A stretch of DNA of 64,000 nt from assembly GCF_019351435.1 (NCBI RefSeq), contig NZ_JAHWYN010000006.1, forward strand, positions 186,001 through 250,000. Direction: 5' to 3'. Position 1 is the stretch's first letter; every line of letters starts with the position of its first letter. The notes beneath the pieces were generated by a model that saw only the letters and a list, made by a program, of their open reading frames with translations, was not told where the DNA came from and searched no databases. Both the position numbers and the translations under genes were made by a program. Positions 42,154 to 50,467 of this stretch are shown here, piece after piece. This DNA comes from Flavobacterium taihuense (GTDB taxonomy: Bacteria; Bacteroidota; Bacteroidia; Flavobacteriales; Flavobacteriaceae).

Positions 42154-43311
42154 TTATTTTTTATTTATCATCGCCAAGAGACCTAATACAGGCCCTATTC
42201 CTAGAACAATATACACAAAATGATTATCAATAATTGTCGTTAATACGCTAAGAAACTGTATACTTAAAATAGTAATGGCAAAACCCAAACCAGTCACAAA
42301 AGTCAAAGAAGTGGCCTTTGTTTCACTTGGAGCTAATTGAGCAATTAAAGTAGAAAATAAAGGAGAATCAGCAATGACAAAAAATCCCCAAAATAACATA
42401 AATAAAATAAAAATTACGGGGGAACAGTGAAGCAAAAAGAACGGAGAAAACAAACAACACAAACAAGAAAGCAACAATGAAACCATAGCCATCTTTTTTA
42501 CACCAAAATAACGCGAAAGCAAACCACTAAAAACACAGCCAACTCCACCACTGGCAATAATTAAAAAGGACAAAAAGGAAACATTTAATTCTGCTTTACT
42601 GTAAAACTCGTTGTATGATGCTACCATAATCGGTACAAATGCCCAAAAGGTATACAATTCCCACATATGACCAAAATAACCAAAAGCTGCAACACGAAAC
42701 GCCTTGTCTTTAAACCCACTAAATAACGAGAATCCAACCAATTTTTGAAACGGTTTTCGGTATGGACCAACAGGAACAAAAAAATAAACTAAAAAACCAC
42801 CCAAAATGGCTAATCCTGATGTAATAAAAATGACAAACTCCCAATCAAATTTGAATGTAACACTTTTTAGAAAATGAGGAAAAGCGGTGCCAAGAACTAA
42901 AGCTCCAACTATCAACCCCATAGATTTACCAAGTCCTTTATCAAAATAGTCAGCCGCAATTTTCATTCCTACTGGGTAAATGCCTGCTAGAAAAAAGCCT
43001 GTACCAAAACGAAACAAGAGTAAACCTGGAAAACCAAATCCGTTAAACAAAATACAGAGATTAAAAAAACTGGCCACTAAGGCACTCATTAAAAAAACTA
43101 GGGAAGGCGAATAGCGATCAGCTATATTAAAAAGGGAGAAAGTAATAGTCCCACTAACAAAACCAAGCTGTACAGCACTGGTAAGATGAGTTAAAGAATT
43201 GGAATTAAGGTGAAAGCTTCTGATTATATCAGCCATTACAGCATTGGTGGCAAACCAAATAGAAACACAAACAAATTGTGAAAAAACAATAACCGGTAAA
43301 ATCTTATTCAT
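42154..43311 (-). CDS. Major facilitator superfamily transporter
   Basis: A 385-residue membrane protein with about 12 helices. SIWFATNAVMADIIRSF is followed by FVSGTITFSLFNIADRYSP (motif A-like region), then GIYPVGMKIAADYF and the typical long loop between helices 6 and 7 (GPYRKPFQKLVG). The substrate cannot be told. It starts 33 bp after the panE-like gene stop on the same strand, so they may be one transcript; the pair suggests export of a metabolite or drug. Confidence 0.88.
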   Translation of the reverse strand: MNKILPVIVFSQFVCVSIWFATNAVMADIIRSFHLNSNSLTHLTSAVQLGFVSGTITFSLFNIADRYSPSLVFLMSALVASFFNLCILFNGFGFPGLLLFRFGTGFFLAGIYPVGMKIAADYFDKGLGKSMGLIVGALVLGTAFPHFLKSVTFKFDWEFVIFITSGLAILGGFLVYFFVPVGPYRKPFQKLVGFSLFSGFKDKAFRVAAFGYFGHMWELYTFWAFVPIMVASYNEFYSKAELNVSFLSFLIIASGGVGCVFSGLLSRYFGVKKMAMVSLLLSCLCCLFSPFFLLHCSPVIFILFMLFWGFFVIADSPLFSTLIAQLAPSETKATSLTFVTGLGFAITILSIQFLSVLTTIIDNHFVYIVLGIGPVLGLLAMINKK

Positions 43312-43344
43312 AATTCAGAGGTAAGGGTTTACCAACATTTAACA

Positions 43345-44289
43345 TTATAAAACATAATCCATCTTCCACTGCAAATAAGTCGCCATTATACTATCATATT
43401 CAGGAGTTGGCACACCTAGTCGAAGCCCAGAAATAACAATAAAATTAGTCAAGGTTTGAGACTCTGTCTTTCTTCCTTTTAAAAAGTCATTGTGCATAGA
43501 GGAAGTAGCATCATAATGTAATGTGGTAAATTTTTTCATTGTAATTTCAATGATATCGGGTAATAAAACTGTATTTCTATTAGCGATATTAGCAGCCTCT
43601 GTAACCAATTGTCTCAATTTCGTTCTATGATTTTCATCTTCTAAAATAGGGCCGATCGATAAATTTAGGAAACTCGTTAATGTAGCTAAAGAAGAAACAA
43701 AAACAAATTTCTCCCAAAGCAATTGTTCAATATTAGGCGAAAGATAACAGTCTATCCCATCAGCATTGAGTATATCTGCAAGTTCATTTTGTCTTTTAGC
43801 TGAAACAGTAGCCGAACCAAAATACAAACTATGCATCTTACCCATAACCTGTACCGTAGCAGGTGCAACAAGTTTGGCAACAATATAGGCACACCCCTCT
43901 AAAACTTCAATAGTCGGATAAATTTTTTGAATTCGTTCCTTAGTATCTACTCCATTTTGTAACGATAGTATAACCGTATTATCGGAAATGCTGCCTTTTA
44001 GTGACAACAAGCTTTCTTCAAGATCATAACTCTTTACAGCACATATTAAATAATCTAGAACACCAACTTTATTCAAATCACTGGTCACAAGATTATGATA
44101 TACAAAATCCTCGGAATCAGAAGTAAGTAACGTAAGACCATAATTTTTAATAATACATTCTGATGATGCTCTGGTTATAAATACAATTTCAACACTACCA
44201 GAAGTAGCATACTTTTGCGCTAATCTCCCACCAAAATAACCTCCAACAGCTCCTATCCCCAATATACCAATACGTATTTTTGTTTTCAT
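43345..44289 (-). CDS. 2-dehydropantoate 2-reductase family enzyme
   Basis: A 314-residue NADP-dependent reductase of the ApbA/PanE family. GIGAVGGYFGGRLAQ is the nucleotide loop, CAVKSYDLEESL carries the catalytic Lys, and SLQNGVDTKERI, YIVAKLV and the C-terminal DFLKGRKTES agree. PanE makes pantoate for CoA. The gene sits upstream of an MFS transporter, and since Bacteroidota often keep several such paralogues, the substrate may be another 2-oxo acid. Confidence 0.88.
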   Translation of the reverse strand: MKTKIRIGILGIGAVGGYFGGRLAQKYATSGSVEIVFITRASSECIIKNYGLTLLTSDSEDFVYHNLVTSDLNKVGVLDYLICAVKSYDLEESLLSLKGSISDNTVILSLQNGVDTKERIQKIYPTIEVLEGCAYIVAKLVAPATVQVMGKMHSLYFGSATVSAKRQNELADILNADGIDCYLSPNIEQLLWEKFVFVSSLATLTSFLNLSIGPILEDENHRTKLRQLVTEAANIANRNTVLLPDIIEITMKKFTTLHYDATSSMHNDFLKGRKTESQTLTNFIVISGLRLGVPTPEYDSIMATYLQWKMDYVL

Positions 44290-44505
44290 AACAATAAGTA
44301 TTTTTGAATATTATCCTATTTAGTTGTCTGCCAAGTGATAAAACCACTGAATCATCGAGTATTTAAAAGTACTCAACAATCTGTTACTAACTAAAACAAG
44401 AAATAAAACATAAATCATCATTAAATCTGGAAATTAAATCAAATAAATAAACGTTCAAAAAATAAATCATTTAAAAGAAACAGTGGATTTATTTAACGAA
44501 GGAAT

Positions 44506-44949
44506 CTATTCCAGAGCATCTTTTATTTTAGGCCATATTGCATTGGCTTGATCAATCAGTTCCTTTTGATTCTTATTCCATTTCATTTTGACATCTTTAT
44601 TATAATTAAGATAAAGTTTTCCATCTACAATTGTCCAAGCCTCCGGATCTGTTGGTACTTTATGACCCTGTGACGTCCCATATGCACAATAGCCCCCAAA
44701 CTGCGGCGCATACTTCTCAGGATCAGTTATAAAAGCCGTTAGATTTTCCTTTGAAACAAAATACCAAGTAGCATCTTTCCAAATAGTAGAAAATTGTGTA
44801 GTACCAATTAATGGTTTGCTCTCAGTAAAATAAGCCATAACATCATAACCATTAACCGCACCTTTTTTTGTGCTGTAAACTTCAGAACTTTGCCCTTGTG
44901 TCAATACTGTCCAAAACACAAATGTGAGTAGAAAAATTACTTTTTTCAT
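44506..44949 (-). CDS. Secreted YHS-domain protein (1)
   Basis: A 147-residue protein with a signal peptide (IFLLTFVFWTVLTQGQ). The YHS region (about residues 35-105) has GYDVMAYFTE, TWYFVSKENLTAFITDPEKYAPQFGGYCAYG and the single Cys in GGYCA, and a C-terminal LYLNYNKDVKMKW. YHS proteins bind metal or heme-like cofactors; the role outside P-type ATPases is unclear. It is transcribed from a promoter with the Crp/Fnr-type operator. Two paralogues are at 58392 and 58914. Confidence 0.9.
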   Translation of the reverse strand: MKKVIFLLTFVFWTVLTQGQSSEVYSTKKGAVNGYDVMAYFTESKPLIGTTQFSTIWKDATWYFVSKENLTAFITDPEKYAPQFGGYCAYGTSQGHKVPTDPEAWTIVDGKLYLNYNKDVKMKWNKNQKELIDQANAIWPKIKDALE

Positions 44950-44973
44950 TTTTTTTAAATTTTAAATTATGAG

Positions 44974-45019
44974 CAAATTTACAGGCTTTTAAAAAATTCA
45001 ATTGTCAGCTAGATTACAA
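44974..45019 (-). promoter_or_regulatory. Crp/Fnr-type operator and -7 box of the first YHS gene
   Basis: On the minus strand TTGTAATCTAGCTGACAA (45019-45002) is a near-perfect palindrome; TAAATTTG ends at 44974. The spacing equals the four other copies. Confidence 0.7.
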
Positions 45020-45042
45020 AACTAATTTTTTAAATAAATTAC

Positions 45043-45096
45043 GAACCATTTAGTCCGTAATTAAAATAAATCATATATTTGCGGACTGATTGGTTC
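45043..45096 (+). promoter_or_regulatory. TetR-type operators flanking a -7 box
   Basis: GAACCATTTAGTCCG at 45043-45057 and CGGACTGATTGGTTC at 45082-45096 are inverted copies (13 of 15 pairs). Between them TATATTTG lies at 45074-45081, so a repressor bound to both would cover the promoter. It is 100 bp ahead of the quinone oxidoreductase frame. Confidence 0.6.
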
Positions 45097-45163
45097 AGAA
45101 TTAATTATTGTAAATCTAAATAAAAAAAGGCTTTTTAATAAGCTTTTTTTTAAATTATTTTTT

Positions 45164-45177
45164 GGACTAATCAGTCC
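45164..45177 (+). promoter_or_regulatory. TetR-type operator before the quinone oxidoreductase gene
   Basis: GGACTAATCAGTCC has GGACT/AGTCC arms around AATC. Similar words are at 46927, 48457 and 49535. Confidence 0.6.
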
Positions 45178-45200
45178 TTAATTAATGTGTAACTAAATAA

Positions 45201-46190
45201 AAAATTAGTAAGAAAGCAATCCAATTAACAGGATTTAAGGGTGTTGATAGTTTAGACTTAATTGAACTACCTATACCTAAACCAGAAGCTGACGAAGTCT
45301 TAATAAAAGTAAAAGCAGCTGGAATTAATTACGCCGAAGTAGAACAAATCGAGGGCAAGTACCTTACTTTTGGTAAAGAAATACCATTTGTAATGGGTTT
45401 TGAAGTATCTGGCATAGTTGTCGAGTTAGGTAAAAATGTAAAACACCTTTCCATTGGAAATGAAGTAACTGGTTTCTCTGTAAGTGGTGGTTTTGCAGAA
45501 TATAGTACTGCGAAAGCAGCAACCTTAATACCAATTCCAAATTCCCTTAACTTTGGACAAGCTACAACCATTCCTATTCAAGGAATGACAGCCTACACAA
45601 TATTAAAATACCTTGTGGCTCCATCAGCTCCAGAAAGTATTTTAATACAGGCAGCAGCTGGAGGTGTTGGTCTATACCTAGTACAACTTGCAAAGCATTT
45701 TGGAGTGAAAAAGGTGATTGCATTAGCCAGTTCTAATGAAAAATTAGAAATAGTAAAATCATTAGGTGCTGATGTAGTAATCAATTATGAATCAACTAAT
45801 TGGATAGAAAAAGTAAAAGAAGCTACAGAAGGAAAAGGTGTGGATGTAGTTTTACAAATGCTGCTGGGTACTATTGGCGAGGAAAGTTTTAAGCTCATTG
45901 CGCCAAATGGAAAAATTATACTTTTTGGTTCTAAAAACTATAATGACACCATAACTACAGAACAAGTCCGTCAGTTAATATGGCAAAATCAAACACTAGT
46001 AGGTTTTGCATATCCTGCTTTACCAATTGAAAAAATTGTGGAAAGTCTTCCAGAGTTTTTAGAACTCATCCATCAAGATAATTTAAAAATAATAGCAAAT
46101 CGGGCTTTTAAATTATCCGAAGCAAAAGAAGCCTTTAATGCACTAGCTTCACGAAATACTATTGGCAAAGTATTTTTTAGCATGGAATAA
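45201..46190 (+). CDS. Zinc-free quinone oxidoreductase-like protein, start codon apparently lost or non-canonical
   Basis: The frame open from 45201 to the stop encodes a full medium-chain quinone oxidoreductase of about 330 residues: IQLTGFKGVDSLDLIELP, KAAGINYAEVEQIEGKY, then GFEVSGIVVELGKNV, QAAAGGVGLYLVQLAKHF and LIAPNGKIILFGSK. The first ATG in this frame is at 45393 and would discard the first 60 residues of the GroES domain, which look intact. No ATG, GTG or TTG occurs before it; ATT at 45204 is the only candidate. The start is thus either non-canonical or mutated. The TetR-type operators upstream and the next TetR gene suggest control by repression. Confidence 0.75.
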   Translation, partial: KISKKAIQLTGFKGVDSLDLIELPIPKPEADEVLIKVKAAGINYAEVEQIEGKYLTFGKEIPFVMGFEVSGIVVELGKNVKHLSIGNEVTGFSVSGGFAEYSTAKAATLIPIPNSLNFGQATTIPIQGMTAYTILKYLVAPSAPESILIQAAAGGVGLYLVQLAKHFGVKKVIALASSNEKLEIVKSLGADVVINYESTNWIEKVKEATEGKGVDVVLQMLLGTIGEESFKLIAPNGKIILFGSKNYNDTITTEQVRQLIWQNQTLVGFAYPALPIEKIVESLPEFLELIHQDNLKIIANRAFKLSEAKEAFNALASRNTIGKVFFSME

Positions 46191-46229
46191 ACACAAAATA
46201 AAGGACTGAATGTTCCATAATTTAGTAAA

Positions 46230-46259
46230 TTTACCGCAGCAACAAAATACTGCGGTAAA
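46230..46259 (+). promoter_or_regulatory. Perfect 10-bp inverted repeat before the first TetR gene
   Basis: TTTACCGCAG and CTGCGGTAAA are separated by 10 bases and end 9 bp before the ATG at 46269. There is no T-run, so it is not a usual terminator. It could be an operator for the TetR protein or a hairpin that hides the ribosome binding site. Confidence 0.5.
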
Positions 46260-46268
46260 CTATATAAA

Positions 46269-46850
46269 ATGGCAAGAAATAGAGAATTCAATACAGATGA
46301 TGCATTAGACAAAGCTATGCTCCTTTTTTGGAATAAAGGTTTCAATGGTGTCTCTACTCAAGAAATAATTGATGACCTCAATATTAGTAAATCTAGTATG
46401 TACGGTGCTTTTGGAGATAAAATGGAATTATTCACTTTAACTTTACTAAGATATAGCAGTAAAATTATTGTGGATATAAATAATGAATTTGAGATAAGTC
46501 AAAATGTAAAAATGACATTCAAAAAAATACTTTCTCAAATATATAAAGAAGCTCTTTCAAAAAAATTAAATAATGGTTGTTTTATTGTAAATAGCACCAT
46601 TGAATTAGCTCCACATAATAAAAAAATAGCTAAAATAGTTTCAGATCATCGGACTAAATTGGAAGATATTTTTGAAAATGCAATTAATAAAGCTATTGAA
46701 AAAAAGCAGGTTCCTGCTACTAAAAATGCTAAACAAATTAGTTGCTTTTTTTGCAATACCATCAATGGAATGTATGTTGATTCAAAATATATTAGGACGA
46801 AAACCTCCTATGAAAATACTATAAATACTGTTATTGCTTCACTAGATTAA
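46269..46850 (+). CDS. TetR-family repressor (1)
   Basis: A 193-residue regulator. Residues 8-55 form the TetR HTH (DDALDKAMLLFWNKGFNGVSTQEIIDDLN then ISKSSMYGAFGDKMELF); the rest is the helical ligand-binding and dimer domain. It probably binds an electrophile or quinone and releases the operators near the quinone oxidoreductase. It starts 79 bp after that gene. Confidence 0.92.
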   Translation: MARNREFNTDDALDKAMLLFWNKGFNGVSTQEIIDDLNISKSSMYGAFGDKMELFTLTLLRYSSKIIVDINNEFEISQNVKMTFKKILSQIYKEALSKKLNNGCFIVNSTIELAPHNKKIAKIVSDHRTKLEDIFENAINKAIEKKQVPATKNAKQISCFFCNTINGMYVDSKYIRTKTSYENTINTVIASLD

Positions 46851-46870
46851 ACCATATATTTTAAAGTCTA

Positions 46871-46915
46871 ATCTAATCCAAAAAATGTTAGGATTGGATT
46901 TTAACATTTTTTTAC
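46871..46915 (+). terminator. Terminator after the first TetR gene
   Basis: AATCCAA and TTGGATT pair across 13 bases, followed by TTAACATTTTTTTAC. Confidence 0.5.
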
Positions 46916-46923
46916 AATTTAAT

Positions 46924-46956
46924 TTTTGACTGATTAGTATAGTATTGATATATTTG
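46924..46956 (+). promoter_or_regulatory. TetR-type operator and -7 box of the second TetR gene
   Basis: TTTGACTGATTAGTATAG with the operator word at 46927-46939, and TATATTTG at 46949-46956. The gene starts 20 nt further. Confidence 0.6.
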
Positions 46957-46976
46957 CAAAATAAAAAACATAAAAA

Positions 46977-47558
46977 ATGGCTGGTAGACCTAAAATATTC
47001 AATGAAGAAGAAGTTATAAACAAAGCAATAAATATCTTTTGGTCAAATGGTTACGAAGCTACATCTACAGAAAATTTATTATCTGAAATGGAAATAAACA
47101 GAGGTAGTTTATACCACTGTTTTGGTAGTAAAAAGGAGTTATTTGCTAAATCTCTTGATCTATTTGGAATAAATTCTATAAAAATGATTGAGCAAAAAAT
47201 CAAAACTTATGATAACCCGATTATTGGCATTAAAAATTTTTTCATAGAATTATCCTCAGCCGATTACGATACTCATAATAAAGGATGCTTTATGGGCAAC
47301 AGTTTGTCTGAACTCAGTAATTTAGATGACGAATTAAAATCTAAAGCTACTAAAAACTTAGTTGTTTTAGAAAATGTTTTCTTTAAATACATCAGTAAGG
47401 CTAAGGAAGATGGTCAATTATTGACTAATGAAGATAGTAGGATTTTGGCAAGATATCTTCTCAATCTTTGGAATGGTATAAATATTACTCGAAGAATGTA
47501 TCCTAACAAAGAGGTTCTTGAGTCGATAATTAAATTACAATTGTCTATCCTTTACTAA
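46977..47558 (+). CDS. TetR-family repressor (2)
   Basis: A 193-residue regulator with a TetR HTH at residues 10-55 (EEVINKAINIFWSNGYEATSTENLLSEME then INRGSLYHCFGSKKELF). The ligand domain differs from the first. A TGACTGATTAGTA operator overlaps its promoter, so it is probably autoregulated. The HAD gene follows by 20 bp. Confidence 0.92.
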   Translation: MAGRPKIFNEEEVINKAINIFWSNGYEATSTENLLSEMEINRGSLYHCFGSKKELFAKSLDLFGINSIKMIEQKIKTYDNPIIGIKNFFIELSSADYDTHNKGCFMGNSLSELSNLDDELKSKATKNLVVLENVFFKYISKAKEDGQLLTNEDSRILARYLLNLWNGINITRRMYPNKEVLESIIKLQLSILY

Positions 47559-47578
47559 TTTAAAAAATTAATTTTCAA

Positions 47579-48379
47579 ATGAAATTTATAAATAGTACTC
47601 ATAATTCTAAAGAGTCTCTTCTAAACAGGAGAAGTTTTATTTCAAACTCAATGCTCACATTGGGATACGTAATGATAAACCCAATAAATATGTATTCAAA
47701 AAATAAGATAAGTAAGATTAAAGCTATTGCTTTTGATGGTTTTGTTATATTTAATCCAAAGCCAGTTCAAGATTTAGTTTATGAAATTTTTCCTGAAAAA
47801 GGAGCAGAATTTATTTCAATTTGGAGAAGTAAGCAATTTGAATACACTTGGTTGCGTACATCATCAAATAAATACAAAAACTTTTGGGAAGTGACTGAAG
47901 ATGCTTTAAACTATACTTTAAAAAAAACTGGTCTTGCTCTTTCAAACAACAAAAGGCAACAATTGATGGATTGTTTTTTAAATCTTAAGATTTGGCCTGA
48001 AGTTTTAGATGGACTTAAAATTTTAAAGATAAACGGAATTCGTTTGGCCTTTTTATCCAATTTTACAAACGAGATGATGATGGCTAATTTAAAAAAAAAT
48101 GAAATTTCTGATTATTTTGATTTTCTACTTTCTACTGATCAAGTAAATGCATTTAAGCCTAGTCCACTAGCCTATCAAATGGGTATTGATGCTTTTAAAC
48201 TTGAAAAAAGTGATATCCTTTTTGCTGCATTTGGTGCTTGGGATGCCTCAGGAGCAAAAATGTTTAATTATAAAACATTTTGGGTTAATAGATTAGGAGT
48301 TCCTATGGAAGAATTAGATGTTGTACCCGACGGGGTTGGTAGTAATTTTAATGATTTAATCTCTTTTTTAAAACTTTAG
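47579..48379 (+). CDS. Haloacid dehalogenase type II-like protein with Tat-like leader
   Basis: A 266-residue HAD hydrolase. The first 40 residues include NRRSFISNSMLTLGY, which resembles a Tat signal (the second HAD in this style I would expect to be cytoplasmic). The HAD core has the nucleophile Asp53 in AIAFDGFVIF, FEYTWLR (the Arg41-type contact of L-2-haloacid dehalogenases), FLSNFTN with Ser and Asn, and KPSPLAYQ with the Lys. Motif I lacks the usual Gly-Thr-Leu. It is likely to cleave carbon-halogen or phosphate bonds; being next to three Asp-nucleophile hydrolases makes a dehalogenase attractive. Confidence 0.8.
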   Translation: MKFINSTHNSKESLLNRRSFISNSMLTLGYVMINPINMYSKNKISKIKAIAFDGFVIFNPKPVQDLVYEIFPEKGAEFISIWRSKQFEYTWLRTSSNKYKNFWEVTEDALNYTLKKTGLALSNNKRQQLMDCFLNLKIWPEVLDGLKILKINGIRLAFLSNFTNEMMMANLKKNEISDYFDFLLSTDQVNAFKPSPLAYQMGIDAFKLEKSDILFAAFGAWDASGAKMFNYKTFWVNRLGVPMEELDVVPDGVGSNFNDLISFLKL

Positions 48380-48456
48380 TTTTTTTTTTTGAGTTGTTTT
48401 TGACCATTCAGTTTAAAATACAATTACAAAAAGTTAAATAATTTGCAAATAATTTT

Positions 48457-48469
48457 TGACTAATCAGTA
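48457..48469 (+). promoter_or_regulatory. TetR-type operator before the first hydrolase
   Basis: TGACTAATCAGTA, equal to the words at 46927 and 49535. About 70 bp before the ATG at 48540. Confidence 0.6.
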
Positions 48470-48539
48470 AATAATAAAAGCTTTCTTTATCCAAATAATT
48501 TAAAAATAATAAACCTTAAAATAATTAAATACAAACAAA

Positions 48540-49508
48540 ATGAAAAAAACAGTTTTATTAGTCGCCTTAGTATTTACAAGCTCTATTGGTATGGGCCAAA
48601 ATAAAAAAACTAATTCTTTAAGCAATCACAGCATTGCAAAAAAAGAATCATATTCAGTTACTTACAAAACAATTAAAGTTGATGGTTTAGATATTTTTTA
48701 CCGTGAAACTGGGGACAAAAACAAACCAGCAATTGTATTACTTCACGGATTTCCATCATCATCACATATGTATAGAGATCTAATAATTGATCTTTCTTCA
48801 AAATACCATGTTATCGCACCTGATTACCCTGGATTCGGGCAAAGTAGTAGCCCGTCTATTAAAGAATACAAATATACATTTGATAATTTATCAATAACAG
48901 TCGAGCATTTTATTGACAAAATGGGATTGAAAAAATATAGCCTATATATGCAAGATTATGGTGGTCCGGTTGGATTTAGAATTGCAAATAGAAGACCTGA
49001 AGCAATTCAATCTTTAATCATTCAAAATGCAAATGCCTACAACGAAGGCTTAGGAAAAGCCGTACAACCTCTAGTTTCATATTTTGAAAATCAAAATCTA
49101 GAAACTGAAAAAGGTGCTAGAGGTATTTTAACTACTACAAAATGGCAATATACTGATGGTGTTGAAGACCTATCTAAAATTAGTCCAGATAGTTATGTAA
49201 GTGACCAGTACTACTTAGATCGCAAAGGAAATGATGATATACAGCTGGCATTATTTAGAAGTTATGGCAGTAACGTTGCACTATATGACAAATGGCATTC
49301 CTATTTCAGAAAATATCAGCCACAAGTATTAGTAGTTTGGGGTAAAAATGACCAAATTTTTATTAGCCCAGGTGCAGATGCTTATAAAAAAGATTTGAAA
49401 AATGTAGAAGTCCATTTACTTAATGGCGGTCACTTTTTGCTTGAAGAACATCACAGAGAAGTTGCTTCGTTAATTGATGGATTTCTTTCTAAAAGAATAA
49501 ATAAATAA
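48540..49508 (+). CDS. Secreted alpha/beta hydrolase with Asp nucleophile (2)
   Basis: A 322-residue enzyme with a signal peptide (LLVALVFTSSIGMGQ). HGFPSSSHMYRDL is the oxyanion region, YMQDYGGPVGFR the nucleophile elbow with Asp, and LNGGHFLLEEHH the His. This is the haloalkane dehalogenase/epoxide hydrolase group, but with Tyr instead of Trp after the Asp. It is first of three hydrolase genes (48540-51439) separated by operators. Confidence 0.88.
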   Translation: MKKTVLLVALVFTSSIGMGQNKKTNSLSNHSIAKKESYSVTYKTIKVDGLDIFYRETGDKNKPAIVLLHGFPSSSHMYRDLIIDLSSKYHVIAPDYPGFGQSSSPSIKEYKYTFDNLSITVEHFIDKMGLKKYSLYMQDYGGPVGFRIANRRPEAIQSLIIQNANAYNEGLGKAVQPLVSYFENQNLETEKGARGILTTTKWQYTDGVEDLSKISPDSYVSDQYYLDRKGNDDIQLALFRSYGSNVALYDKWHSYFRKYQPQVLVVWGKNDQIFISPGADAYKKDLKNVEVHLLNGGHFLLEEHHREVASLIDGFLSKRINK

Positions 49509-49534
49509 ATAATTAATTTTTTTTATTTATTTTT

Positions 49535-49549
49535 TGACTAATCAGTATA
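49535..49549 (+). promoter_or_regulatory. TetR-type operator before the second hydrolase
   Basis: TGACTAATCAGTATA, 41 bp before the ATG at 49590. No clear -7 box next to it. Confidence 0.55.
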
Positions 49550-49589
49550 GAATTAAAATAATTAAATATAACACTTAAATTAAAAAAAA

Positions 49590-50459
49590 ATGAAAACAGA
49601 AAAAGTAAATTACAAAAATGAAAATGTAGACGGTGTAAACATAGCTTACCGTGAAACTGGCAATAAAAGTAATCCTACAATTCTTTTATTAGGAGGATTT
49701 CCATCATCCTCAATTATTTTTAGACCATTGATTGAAGAACTAAAAAACGACTTCCATCTCATAGCCCCAGATTATCCAGGATTTGGAAATAGTGAAGTAC
49801 CATCAAAGGATAAATTTGAATATACTTTTGAAAATATTTCAAAAATTATTGAAAAATTTATAGATCAAATTGGACTTAAAAAATTTAGTTTATATGCTTT
49901 TGATTATGGTGGACCTATTGGTTTTAGAATTGCTGCTAGAAGACCTGAATTTATTGAAACTTTGATTGTACAAAATGCTAATGCTTATGTTGAAGGCATC
50001 GGTAGAGGTTTTGATAATTTAATGCCTTTTTTAAATAATCGCAACGATATAACCGAACAACCTATTCGATCGTTATTCTCTTTAGATGGTATTAAAATAT
50101 TCTATTTTGCAGGGGCCGAAAATCCAGAACTTATTAATCCAGATACGTACTTTTCGGACTTACACTTTTTGTCAAGACCTGGTTTGATAGACATTCATTT
50201 GGATATTTTAGAAAATTATCCAACTAACATTGGGCAATACGATAACTGGCATAGTTATTTTAAAACACACCAACCAGCAACACTATTAGTTTGGGGGAAA
50301 AACGATCCATTTTTTCCTGAAAGTGCAGCTAGAGCATTTCAAAAAGATTTAAATAATACCGAACTCTATTTGTACAATACTGGTCATTCAGCCTTAGAAG
50401 AATTCGGTATTGAAATAGCAGAAAATGTAAAAACTTTTTTAAACAAGAACATTAAATAA
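49590..50459 (+). CDS. Cytoplasmic alpha/beta hydrolase with Asp nucleophile (3)
   Basis: A 289-residue enzyme without signal peptide. GGFPSSSIIFRPL, YAFDYGGPIGFR with the Asp, and NTGHSALEEF with the His. The His-Gly of HGFP is replaced by Gly-Gly at the oxyanion site. Unlike its neighbours on either side it lacks an export signal. It is followed after 8 bp by the next hydrolase. Confidence 0.88.
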   Translation: MKTEKVNYKNENVDGVNIAYRETGNKSNPTILLLGGFPSSSIIFRPLIEELKNDFHLIAPDYPGFGNSEVPSKDKFEYTFENISKIIEKFIDQIGLKKFSLYAFDYGGPIGFRIAARRPEFIETLIVQNANAYVEGIGRGFDNLMPFLNNRNDITEQPIRSLFSLDGIKIFYFAGAENPELINPDTYFSDLHFLSRPGLIDIHLDILENYPTNIGQYDNWHSYFKTHQPATLLVWGKNDPFFPESAARAFQKDLNNTELYLYNTGHSALEEFGIEIAENVKTFLNKNIK

Positions 50460-50467
50460 TTAGTAAA

